The notes under the pieces were generated by a model, which made no database searches, was not told where the DNA came from, and saw nothing but the letters and a program-made list of their open reading frames with translations. Shown here one piece after another: positions 30,962-42,054 of a stretch of 64,000 nt of DNA; position 1 is the first letter of the stretch; every line of letters starts with the position of its first letter. The stretch covers positions 13,783,001 to 13,847,000 of the forward strand of contig CM069596.1 in the NCBI GenBank assembly GCA_035771175.1, read 5' to 3'. The translations under genes were made by a program, and so were the position numbers. Source of the stretch: Paratinospora sagittata. Lineage: Eukaryota > Streptophyta > Magnoliopsida > Ranunculales > Menispermaceae.

Positions 30962-32753
30962 TGTAATACCCTGTATTTCACAAAAAAAAACAAAATAAAT
31001 AATAATAATAATAATTTTTTTTAGGAAAAAGCACATGGCACATGACACATGCCTCGAAGTCCAGGCACATGGCACATGGCACATACCTGGAAGTGCAGGC
31101 ACATGGCACATGCCGGAAGTCCAGGCACAAGGCACATGGCACATGGCACATGCCTGGAAGTCCAGGCACAAAGCACATGGCACATGGCACATGCTTGGAA
31201 GTCTAGGCACATGGCACATGGCACATGGCACATGGCACATGGCATATGGCGCATGCCTGGAAGTCCAGGCACAAGGCACATGGCACATGGCACATGGCAC
31301 ATGCCTGGAAGTCCAGGCACAAAGCACATGGCACATGGCACATGCTTGGAAGTCCAGGCACATGGCACATGGCACATGCTTGGAAGTCCAGACACATACC
31401 CAGAAGTCCAGGCAGCCCGCCTGGACTTCCAGCCGCAAAAATCTCTATATAAGGAACCCTCATCATTCTCATTTCTCACACCAAAATCACTCTCCTTGTG
31501 ATTTTCCTTCTCCTTCCACTCATTCTAAGTTTTTAGTTTTTGAGACTCTCTGTCTGTGACTCTCGGTGCGGTGCGACAAAATTCTGTCCGGAGGAAAGCG
31601 CCAGATTTGAAAGAAAGTTTTTACCTGAAGGTGGGAAACGAAACATAGGTTTGCGTGTTTTATAACTTTTATTAAAGTTTACATTCAATTATTATTATGT
31701 CTACTATTCATTTACACTGCATTATGTCATATAATGTTTATACTGCCGCACTTATGCTTGTACACTTGGAATTCACGTATTATACTGTTATAATGTCGGA
31801 TTTGTGGTCAATCTGACCCAACTAGACTCGGTCTTGTCCTCAGTAACTTTAAATAGTGAACGGGAGGCAGCGGGCTGCTCTAGGCGATTAATTATTTAAG
31901 CAGACCTAGTTTCTCACCTCTCAACTGGGGACTGATCTAGTTGGTCTTATTGAAAGCTATCAGCGTATACATATAATACTGAATGTCCTAACCATGCACG
32001 TCGTGATACCGACTCTGATAAGGGTCACTAGACGTTGCCAAAGTCAGTCTAAATGTCAAGAAAAGACCAGACCAGTTCATGCATTGGCATCATACATATC
32101 ACCACCTAGGGACGTATATGGTTCATGACTCATAGAATAGTTAGGAGCATTGCTCGGTATTCATTACATTTCTCTGGAGAGGGACGTACATGAGAACCCG
32201 GCGACACCCGGGGAGGGACATCAGTACGTGAATCCAGAGCATCGTCCCTGAGGAGGGACGTATAGTGAGAACCTGACTACGTCCGGGGAAGGACACCTAT
32301 ACGTGAACTCAGGCGATGTACGTTCATCAAATCATTACGAGACGGTGTCATGAATACATAAATATTGATTGATTATGATGCTCACATGTGTATTTAAGAT
32401 ATTTGATATTGACGTATGCTTTATTAATTGTTATACTCACGAACTATTTACCCACTGAGCGCGTTAAGCTGACTCCATTATTATCCAATCTTTCACAGGA
32501 AATAGGGTGGACTGGGTGCAGGTTATGGGGTCCACATTTTGTACCCTTTTATATGATTCATTGGGGATTTTGGGGAGTATGTTCCCTTGACTATTTTATG
32601 TACAAAAGTATTCTGAATTAAATAAAATCAGATTTGTACTGTGTGACATATATTTCCGTTGCGCACTCTGTTGTTACCATTGTTATTGTTCCAAATGCGC
32701 ACCCCGTCCGCGAGTGTACCGCCGGTTTAGGCGCGTCCAGGCGGGGTGTGACA
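30962..32753 (+). mobile_element. Solo LTR D, same family, with a minisatellite in its promoter region
   Basis: Starts TGTAATACCCTG at 30962 and ends GCGTCCAGGCGGGGTGTGACA-like text at 32753 (1,792 bp). The CTATATAAGGAACC TATA region is at about 31443-31457, then the CT-rich leader, GCGCCAGATTTGAAAG and AAACATAGGTTTGC segments as in the other LTRs. It is longer than its relatives because of the 31034-31425 array and a duplicated GGAGGGAC block at 32170-32290. Flanking pentamers GTTAG and TATTT differ, so it lacks a target duplication and may derive from recombination between two elements. Confidence 0.85.
31034..31425 (+). repeat. GGCACAT heptamer / CCTGGAAGTCCAGG hairpin minisatellite
   Basis: Runs of the heptamer GGCACAT alternate about ten times with the 14-bp inverted repeat CCTGGA-AG-TCCAGG or one-base variants. 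Because the heptamer has no stop in any frame on either strand, long open frames appear on both strands; these are not genes. The array ends about 20 bp before the TATA box of the LTR. Confidence 0.9.
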
Positions 32754-35700
32754 TATTTGTAGCTGCAACTTTAACTTAGAGTTTGAAGTTGATCCCATGT
32801 AACATCTTAACATTATTAAATTATCTTAATTTAAAATGATACTAAATTATGTATTCCCTTTGCCATCATTGAATGTATTATTGAAGCACCAGTAAATTTT
32901 TTTAATTCCCCTTTAGTTGAAAAAAAAATGTTGTACCACTACACTCACAAAACATTTAAAAGGTATAATGAATTATTACAACAAAGAAAAAATGCATGAG
33001 ACTTAGAAAAGAAGTTTTATTTGTGCAAGGTTTTACAACATTTCATTATTTTTAAAAAAATTTATGATAGTGGTCATTACAACTTTAATAAATAATATAA
33101 AACAAAACCCTCAACTATTCAATAAATTCAATTTAGTAAACTGTTTGTTTTATTTTTATCCCAGCATTATTAATAAACCATCCAATTTATTTCCCTGTTT
33201 TGCCAACAAATATAAAACAAAACCCTTAAATATTCAATAAACTCAAATTAGGTAATTGTTTGTTTTTGTTTTCATCCCATCATTATTAATAAACACAGTA
33301 TAAATTATTACCCACCAAATATAAAACAAAAAAAACCAATTTTTTTGCCCTCATAGTATGCTTAGGTGAGAGCAATTATTGCATTTAAATAGGAAGAGAT
33401 ATGGCTTGGGACATGAGAAGGAAGAGAGTGGCAAGTGGTGGGGGACCTATTGTGCAATTGCATTCACACGAGTGGGGGACACACTATTTTTTCACGCGTA
33501 TTTGTTGGTAATCATTGTTCCAAAATCACTATTCCTTTAACTTCATTTATGATTGATAGGTGAGGTAAATAGGTTGGTTGATATGGGTTTGATGCATAAG
33601 TTCATTGTTCATATATGTTTTCTCCGACTTCAAATCAGTGAACAATGAGCTCTCCAAACCTCACGTTACTCATGACAACTATTCCATGTTGATATCCCGG
33701 CAAAATGTAATGGGGATTTTTTTATTTTTTATTTTTTTGGAAGGCAATGTGACAGCGAGGTGTTGCTTTTCTTCTTTCTAATATTATACTATTCCAACAT
33801 ATTATATGAAAATTTAAGAAGGTAAAAGAGAGGCTTTTTTCCATTTGTTTCAATAATTGGAGTTGTTAATTTCCTAGATGAGATTTTTCATTCTTCTTTT
33901 GAATTATTGAACGCATTATTGAATATTTTAAAATTAATACTTATTCTTCTGCATTTCGGATGTGTTGTGGTCATTTTAATGTTACTTCGTTCTTTTTTCT
34001 GAGTATAGAAAATAATATTATATTATATATTATGCTTTTTTTGTATTTATGATTGAGGAAAAAGAAGAAAAAGATCAAATCATTGATACATTTTGTATTT
34101 TGGCGCACTAGAAAAATATAAACCAAAATATGAATTAAAAAAAATGGTCAAGGTAACAAACATAATTTAAAAAAATTACTTCAATTGTTGATGCTCATCG
34201 AATAACTGAAGAAAGTATGTTGAATTACAAAATAAAAGGTGGGAAGCAGATTCAATGTTGAATTACAAAATAAAAGGTGGGAAGCAGATTCAATTGTTAT
34301 TGCTTATTGAATAATTGAAGAAATTATGTTGAATAAAAAATTAAAAGTGGGCCATAGAGTCATAATGGTCTTTATAAATTTAATAAAACCAAGTGTTCGA
34401 GAAAATTTTCTTACATATCAATTATAAATGCAGAATAATGTAATATAATATATATTGATATAATTGAAAGATTTTGTTGTTAACGATTGATGCGTGATGT
34501 ATTGGGTATTGTGTGTTTTCATCTTTTTCCTAGGCATCTTTACGTTTTGTTTTTTAGTTATTTGTGGCTGAATTTTTGGTTTTGGTTTCTTCTTAAGTTT
34601 TTCTAGCTTGGAACTTGGTTGTACAAAAGAAGGAAGACAAAAAATGTCTATGATTTCTTTGGATAATTTGTGGATGAATTTTTCTTTTTTTTTTGGGTTT
34701 GAAGGAAATCATTTTTTTTTGAGTTATTTATGGCGGAATATTTGTATACTTATTCTTCTTATTCTTCTTTCTTCTTGGCTGTGGGGCTTTTACCATTTTT
34801 CTTTATTAAATTTTTTTTTTGGATTGAACTTGGCGAAAAAGAATAAGAAGAAGGATGGGCTATGATATTTTTCATTACTTTACAATAAAATAGAAACACT
34901 TCTCTTTAAATTATTTTGGGGTTATGTTTGCTTGAGTTTTTTTTACTTGGTTTTGATGGAGCTCACATAATTATTATAATGATGTTGTAGGATATTGTCC
35001 CCTTCTTCTTCAAAGTTGATTTATTATTGTTTTAATTTTATCAATAATTGAGTAACTATATGGATGTGACCAATACAGTTAATTACTTTTATCTTTTTCC
35101 AATATTTTAGTTTTTGCTCCTTCCAACACTATATCTTTTGCTCTCTTTAACATTTTTTTTTGTTTGTAGTTTTCTTTTTTTTCGTTTTTTATATGACCCA
35201 TAGTTGAGAAAAAAGTTGTTATAATATAAGAGACGATTCAAACCCATTTTAACATTATTTGTTTAAATTATTGTTACATTATTGGTTGTTGCAATTATTT
35301 TTTTGCCAATACTTAACAAATCCAATGATTAGTTTGTTGCAATTTATTTATTTTTTATTTTATTTTTCTTTCATGGAGAAAAATTTTGCTTAACAACATT
35401 AGAGTCATTTTGGTTGCATGACAAATAATACAACGAAACGCTTGCAATTTGAACAAAAAAAAAACACACAAAGGAAGCTCAGCTAATTATTACGAAATTA
35501 ATGGCAAATATTTTATTATAATAAAAACCCTTTTTATTCAAAGTTGATTCATTATTGTTTTAATCTTATCAATAATTGAATAACTATACGAATATGACCG
35601 ATACATTTAATTACTTTGATCGAATGACCAAATGGGTCGACACATTTTTTTTTTTAAATATCAATAGGTTCATTGAAATAGATTAAAAAAAACAAAAATT

Positions 35701-35795
35701 AGTCTACTGCTTTTTAATTTGATGGGTTGGCTAATTTGGTCTACTACTGTTTTTTCTTCGTTTATCAAAAAAAAAGATAGAGAAATAAAAGATAA
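32754..35795. other. AT-rich non-coding stretch with short tandem repeats
   Basis: No gene seen. It contains a tandem repeat at 33096-33335 (about 2.2 copies of a ~112-bp unit beginning TATAAAACAAAACCC) and a two-copy 37-bp repeat at 34219-34292 (TGTTGAATTACAAAATAAAA...). Phrases around 34060-34120 and 35290-35350 recur near 48480 and 48790, so part of it is a dispersed AT-rich repeat. An 85-codon open frame at 34608 is of low complexity and not called. Confidence 0.5.
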
Positions 35796-36834
35796 TGTCT
35801 CTCTCTCTCTCTTTGGGTTGGTTTCCTTCACTCTCCTTGTGATTTTCTGTCTCCTCTTTTGAGACTTTCTCTCTTAGAGACTCTTTTTGTGGTGCGAAGC
35901 TATTCTCCTAGGGAAGAAGTGGCAGTTTTGGAAAGAAGTGCAATTTAAAGGTATGAACGAAACATAGGTTTGCGTGTCTTTTGACTTTTCATAAAATTTT
36001 CATTCATTTATCATAATGTCTATTATTCACTTACGCTGCATTATTATGTATAGTGTTCATACATGTCATGCTTATGCCTTCATATTTAGAGTCCACTTAT
36101 TATATTGCTACTATGTCGGAATAGTGGTCAATTTGACTAAACCAGACTTAGTCTTGTCCTCAGTAACTTTGAATAGGAAACGGGAGGCAGCTTGCTGTTC
36201 TGGAAGACTTGATATTTAAGCGGGACCTTGAGTTCCCACCTCTCGACCTGGGGACTAGTCTGGTTGGTCCTATTGAAGGTGGTCTGCTTGTATAGATGAT
36301 AATGGACATCCTAACAATGCACGCGGTAATGCTGACCCTAATAGGCATTACCAGGCACTTCCAAATCCTGTCTAATGTAAGAAAGATCGGACCCGCATAT
36401 GCATAATCATCATACATGAAATAAGAACCACCTAGGGACATAAGTGGTCTGTAATCTATGGATTATTTACTAGTGCAATTGTGCCCACTATTACCTGAAG
36501 ATTGACATACAATGTGAACCCAGGATTACCTGGAGATGGGCATTGTACATGAACCTAGGGTAATATACGGCCACAGAGTCATACGAGACGGCGTTATATA
36601 TACTTACCTGTTAAGCCATTGTGCATTGTTTATGATGAATTGTTGTCTATATCTGATGTATGATTATGATGTTTTCTTTATTAATTGTCATATTCACTAA
36701 TAATTTTACCCACTGGGAAATAGTTCATCCCGTTGCTAACCAATTTACAAGAGTCTAGGGTGGATTGGGTGGAGGTGTTTTGGGCCCTCGTTTTGTACCC
36801 TTTACCCAATTGTTTAAATTAGTTGGGGAGAATT

Positions 36835-37058
36835 TTTCACACCACGCGGATGTGATGAGTACCCCCGCATGGCATACTCCAGCCATTATGGACCCCTAAT
36901 ATTGTCCCATCTAGTCGATCTCGCGACCCCAAAGGGCCCTACAACAGCAGCCTAGATCATTTGTCCACACTGTTCATGATGAACAGTGCAGGGCCTCCCT
37001 CGGATTCGAACTCACAACCTCATAAGGTTTGATTTTGCAATTCGAGTAACCACTGAGC
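36835..37058. mobile_element. Left half of a foldback element
   Basis: Starts TTTCACACCACGCGG (TGTCACACC with one change) and matches the left arm of the foldback at 47349 (GATGAGTACCCCCGC, ACTCCAGCCATTATGGAC). It continues through the antisense tRNA-like unit (CGGATTCGAACTC, then CGAGTAACCACTGAGC) and stops exactly at the centre of symmetry seen at 1300. The right arm is absent; LTR sequence follows at once. Confidence 0.8.
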
Positions 37059-38308
37059 GCCCGAACGTTCAGGCGCCAAATTTTTTATATAAACAACCCT
37101 CCCCCTCCTTATTTCTCACACCAAAATCACTTCTCCTAGATATTTTCCTTCTCTCTTTCACTCATTTTGAGTTTTTGTCTTCTCTTTTGAGACTATCTTT
37201 CCGAGACTCTCTGTGCGGTGCAACGTGGTTCTGCCCGGGGGAAGGCGCCAGTTCTGAAAGGAGTTTTTATATGAAGGTGGGGAATGAAACATAGGTTTGC
37301 GTGTCTTATAACTTTTATTAAAGTTTACATTCATTTATCATTATGTCTACAATTCATTTACAATGCATTATTGCGTATAATGTTCATACTGTCATACTTA
37401 TCCCTGTATATTTGGAATTCATGTATTACGTTGTTGTTATGTCGGATTAGTAGTCAATCTGGCTCAACCAGACTCAGTCTTGTCCTCAATAACTTTAAAT
37501 AGTTAACGGGAGGCAGCGTGCTGCTCTAGACGATTGGTATTTAAGTAGACCTCGTGTCTCACCTCTCAACTGGAGACTGATCTGGTTGGTCTTATTTGAA
37601 AGCTATCAGCTTATACAAGTAATACTGAATGTCCTAACCTTGCACGTAGTGATACCGACCCTAATAAGGATCACCAGAAGTTGCCAAATCCTGTCTAAAT
37701 ATTAAGTAAAGACCGGACCAGTTCATGCATTGGCATCATACATAGCACCACCTAGGGATGTATGTGGTTTATGATTCATAGAATAGTTAGAAGCGATACT
37801 CGTTATTCATTATATTTCTCTAGAGAGGGACCTATAATGAGAACCCGGCTACTCCTGGGGAGGGACATCTGTACGTGAACTCAGGCGATGTACAGTCATC
37901 AAACCAATACGAGACGGTGTCATGCATACATACATATTGAATTGATTATGATGCTCTGATGTGTATTTAAGATATTTGATTATGAAGTTTGCTTTATTAA
38001 TTGTTATATTCACAAACTATTTTACCCACTGAGCTTCTAGCTCACCCCGTTGTTATCCAATTTTTCACAGGAGATTAGGGTGAACTGGGTGCAGGTTTCT
38101 GGGTCCACATTTTTGTACCCTTTGTATTATTTATTGGGGATTTTGGGAGAATGTTCCCTTAACTATTTCATGTACAAATATATTATGAAATTAATGAAAT
38201 CAGACTTGTACTTAATCGTGCTTCCGCGCACTCAGCTATCGTTATAATGCATTCGTGCCCCGTTCGTGAGTGTCCCGCCGGTTTAGGCGCGTCCAGGCAG
38301 GTGTGACG
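37059..38308 (+). mobile_element. LTR of the D subtype fused to the half foldback
   Basis: Begins inside the LTR at GCCCGAACGTTCAGGC, followed by TTTATATAAAC (TATA) and the same leader as solo LTR D (ACCAAAATCACTTCTCC..., GCGCCAGTTCTGAAAG). It ends GTCCAGGCAGGTGTGACG at 38308. The first ~50 bp of the LTR are missing. Together with the half foldback it is flanked by exact GAATT duplications (36830-36834, 38309-38313). Confidence 0.8.
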
Positions 38309-38735
38309 GAATTTTGGGAGCATGTTCCCTTATTATTGGCGGTCTTTAAACCGCCTAAATCCTGTACATAAATATGTTCTGAAATCAATGAAACAATACT
38401 TGTACTTAAATTGTATACCTGCGCACTCGATAACTGTTATAATGCATTTGCGCCCCACCTGTGAGTGTCCCGCCGATCTAGGCACGTCCGGGCGGGGTGT
38501 GACATTAAATGGCATCAGAGAGAAAGGTCCACGGCCCGCCCAAGGCCACTACTTAGGATCGCCCACGGGAGTGAAAACCTTTAAAAAAATTTGTTGCTTA
38601 GATGAAATACTGGCATAAACATCAAAAAGAAAAGATAAAATGTTGTCCAACGGACAAAAATATAAATCTTAAACAAAAAATTTAGGAATGCATTTTTATA
38701 CATTTTACAAGTTTTATCTTCCTTTCAGCAAGATA

Positions 38736-40364
38736 ATGGCCACTAGTGAAAGAACAACTTCCAGCAGTCGGGAACAAGTTTCCACAAGACTAGATGACCT
38801 TCACGATTGAAGGATGTTTTAATGAGGAGTACAAAAATGAAGAATTCTTGCTTACGTCCAGTCCTTCACAACAAACTCGCGAAACTTGGGTGGCTAAACA
38901 TAACTAATGTTGACGGATATGTCTCCCTCAACTTAGCCAGGTTTTTTTACTACAACATGAGTGTTGCAAGACTCCAGGAGGATGGAAGCAGCCCTATCTT
39001 GGAAACACGGGTCAAGGGAGCAACAATTTCAGTTAGTGTCGAAGCTATTTCTCGAATAATGAAAATTCCCATAGGAACCAAGATCATAGATCTATATGAA
39101 TCTCAGACCGTTATGAAGATCGCAAAATCAAAGGAACAATTATTTACCTCCCTTACTCTGAAGGCATACACCGACAAGAAATACGCCCACCTCCCAAATA
39201 CACTCCTAAGACCAAACCTTGCAGGCCTTGGGAAGATTGTAGTTGATAATATCCTATCCGAAGTGGTGAGTATGAGCACGATGTCAAGGTTTAACTTCTT
39301 GTCTTATATTGCCTAGACAAGGAAGCTTCTGTCTCCCTACCTCACATCATCATTCAATAGAAGGCCAGAGTAACCCAAAACCCTACCAAAAAAGAACACC
39401 TCGGCTATGGAGCTTTAATCATGAAGTTGCTAGCCAAGGCAAACCTTAATACCTTTGATGAATCCTCTATACCGATTACAAAAATAGTTTCACTGTCCTC
39501 CAATTCCAAAACCTTCAACTCAAAATGAGAGGTGACCGATGACGAGTTCTTTGGCGCCACTTTAGAGGAAAACAACGAAAGGGTTAATGACGACACAGTC
39601 AAGATTCCTACCAGAAGAGTTTCAAATAAAGAAGCAAGACAGAGGACTGAGAGAGACCCAGACTCAAATAATGAACAACCCAATCAAAAATGGGTCATGG
39701 AAGATGAAATCTTTGGGAACCAAGAAGGAAATTTTGACCAAAACAAGCCAAATCTAAGCGGACAGGAAGTTCTGGTAATCCATCTTTCTGGAACCCAATA
39801 TGACGCCTCAAGGAATTCTGACTCGGGAAGTACCCTATCAACCAGTTCCACAATTCCCTATGAACCAACCAACTCAAAATTGGGCTCACCAAACTTTGGA
39901 AGACAGGATATACCGATGAGTCCATTTTTTCGAGACTTTCTGATTCAAGCAAATCCAACCTTCCAAGAAGTTCCAGTTAAGGAAACCTCTTATAGGCCAA
40001 CTCCAGAAGGTTCCCTACAAATGTACAAACCTGCCTATCAAACCAACTACCCTCCACCAATGGGTCTGCCAACCGACCAACAATGCCCACAGCCTACCTT
40101 CCGTCGATGGGACAACTGGCCTACCCTGCCCCAAGGGGCCAGCCAGCCAACTAAGATGATATATTACAGACTATTATGTCATGTTTTGTTGAAATGCATG
40201 ATAAGTTTAGAAGTATGATTGACAGAATACAAGTCTTAGAAGACCAGCATAACGCCCCTCTCAGCCCTCTTCTAGTAGTCATTCTGCGACTAGTAGGAGA
40301 ACTAAGAGGAATAGTAGACGGGAGAATTAGAAAAAGAAAAAATTACTGGCATTGTAAAAAATAA
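38736..40364 (+). pseudogene. Extra ORF of element C (putative plant transposon protein-like), broken
   Basis: ATG at 38736 (ATGGCCACTAGTGAAAG) after CTTCCTTTCAG. A one-base loss near 38808 shifts the frame; the frame 38807-39316 then gives HNKLAKLGWLNITNV, LNLARFFYYNMSVARL, PILETRVKGATISVSVEAIS, IPIGTKIIDLYES and NLAGLGKIVVDNI. Another shift near 39290 and a stop at 39523 follow; 39532-40218 carries the acidic TDDEFFGATLEENNE segment and the Pro/Asn/Gln-rich region (TNYPPPMGLPT). The last piece (DKFRSMIDRIQVLEDQ) looks like a short coiled coil. Same protein as in A (9678) and B (29254). Confidence 0.7.
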
Positions 40365-41124
40365 TTTATGAATGAAACGTTTTGTTTGAGACTATGTTTG
40401 GTGACCCGACTTACAACTATTATTTTCTTTTGTATCACTAACTTTGGAGTGGTGTGGGACACAACAAAATTGATAGATACCAAATAAAACTTTGAAAGTA
40501 AAAAAAAACCCACGACCTTGTGTGGAAAAATCTAGAAAAGTTGAATCATTAAGATTATCACTAAGTTTACACGGTATGAGACGAGTAAACTTGGGCTACT
40601 ATTAGTGAACTCCTCTACAACCGATGTTTGTAGAGACCGTGTTCATACAACTTAACTTAGTTGTACTTCTTATTACCAAATTCACGTGGTATGAGACGCA
40701 GAAAATTGGATGATAATCGAAAAAGCTTAGGAAAGGAGTTTGAACACATAAGAATGCGATAGAACGCAAGACTAAGGCATTTACCGAGGCTAGTCTCGGA
40801 ATTTCTATGACTCGTATGGATTTCTTTGTAAATATATTTAAAGGACCAAAAACAAAATATTTGAAATACTTTCAAGATTTTAAACTTATTATACAAACAC
40901 TTCAACCTTGTTTTATTCCTTGGCCAAACATACGAGGCACATGAGATTCTTTGATTCCTCACCAAAACCTTACACCATACCTAAAAAAATAGGTGATTTT
41001 ATATTTGCAAAACTATTGAATCTATGAAGTGCTGATAATATCATATCACTATACTATTTCTGGGCTACATTTCATAAAAAATTCCTAATGAGGAGTTCTA
41101 TTTTTCTCCTTGCCAGTGAGAAAA
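40365..41124 (+). other. Conserved structured spacer of element C
   Basis: Non-coding counterpart of 11331-12013. GGTGTGGGAC, GGTATGAGAC and GGTATGAGAC loops lie near 40450, 40573 and 40688; the middle stem AAGTTTAC/GTAAACTT is fully paired. TACAACT ... AGTTGTA forms a hairpin near 40645-40668. Confidence 0.6.
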
Positions 41125-41758
41125 ATGTAAACCAGAAAAAGAAGAAGGCCACGCTCAACAGTTCGTCCACCAGATGAGGCACCTCCTGAGACACAAAATC
41201 AGGAACCGCCACCTCCAAGGATAGAGCAGGCCACACATGACACTGTCGCCACTTTTGGGCAAGCAGTGCCATTTCAACCTACACCCTTCGTCGTGCCTCC
41301 GGGCATGAAACACTTTTTTGCCGGATTCATTGAGGCGATGAAAGTGACTGTACAAATGACCATTCGTGAGACTGAGGCCAATCAGGTGATCACCATCCAG
41401 GCACTTGTTCGATTTGGGGCGGGGAGCCAAACTGGCCAGAGCACGAAATATAAAAGGTTATGACCTCTTACCTTTTCTGGCACCATTGATGCGAATGAGG
41501 CGCAGAAATAGCTTGATGAGTCAAAAAAAGGCTCTTGAGGCAATGGGAGCCGACGAGGATCGAAAAATTTCACTAGCTTCCTACCAACTAGTTGGTGGAG
41601 CTAACTCTTGGTGGAAAACAGTGAAGGAAGAACCAAGGGTCAATATAATAGACATGACTTGGTTGGAATTCGAGTCACTATTCATTGATGAATACTTTCC
41701 TGGTGCATTGAAAAGGCAAAGACGCCAGGAGTTTGCCAGACTTTGCCAGAGCAACATG
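41125..41758 (+). pseudogene. gag: Element C gag, 5' part only
   Basis: The initiator ATG at 41125 is followed at once by TAA (CAA in A and B). The rest reads FVVPPGMKHFFAGFIEAMKV, PLTFSGTIDANEAQ-like and LEFESLFIDEYFPGALKRQR, the Retrotrans_gag region, with shifts near 41460 and 41530. It ends at RLCQSNM where foreign sequence begins; the zinc knuckle is lost. Confidence 0.82.
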
Positions 41759-42054
41759 TAGGGGTGAGCACGGGTCGGGTTAAGATCGGGTTTGCCCCCA
41801 ACCCCACTCGACCTGCAAATGTCAGGTGGTATCGAAGCCAACCCGATGCCACCCGACATCACCCAAAAAAGGGTGACCACCCGACCTTATTTGGTACGGG
41901 TCAGGACACAGTCTCTTCTTTAAAAAAAATTTAAAAAATTAAGCCCAAAAATTCATTTTTTTAACTTTTTTTTTATCATTAAAATAGGCCAATTGTGATT
42001 AAAAAAAAGCCCAACTTGGAATTAAACACATTTTTACATAAAAAAAATTAGTTA
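41759..42054. mobile_element. hAT-like transposon fragment at the deletion junction of element C
   Basis: Starts TAGGGGTGAGCACGGGTCGGG and is rich in CGGGT/ACCCG repeats, a style typical of short non-autonomous hAT elements (TAGGGGTG ends). An AT-rich tail follows, and pol sequence resumes near 42055 (AATTTACAACTCATTGAG). No right end or target duplication is present, so it is a fragment. Confidence 0.45.

Larger units (their letters stand above)
35796..38504 (+). repeat. Element C 5' LTR, 5'-truncated and interrupted
   Basis: Homology to the C 3' LTR begins at the CTCTCTTTGGGTTGG segment (35796), so TGTAATACC, the palindrome and the TATA box are missing. The LTR runs to GAATT at 36830-36834, is broken by the insertion, and resumes at 38309-38313 (GAATT again) to GGGTGTGACA at 38504. 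Confidence 0.82.

Noticed and set aside
31035..31559. Long open frames on both strands rich in His/Met/Ala/Cys
   Set aside because: They are read from the GGCACAT heptamer minisatellite, which lacks stops in any frame; no start context, no domain, and it is LTR promoter DNA.
34608..34865. 85-codon Phe/Leu-rich frame that resembles a membrane protein
   Set aside because: T-rich low-complexity DNA gives Phe/Leu runs; no conserved feature or gene context.
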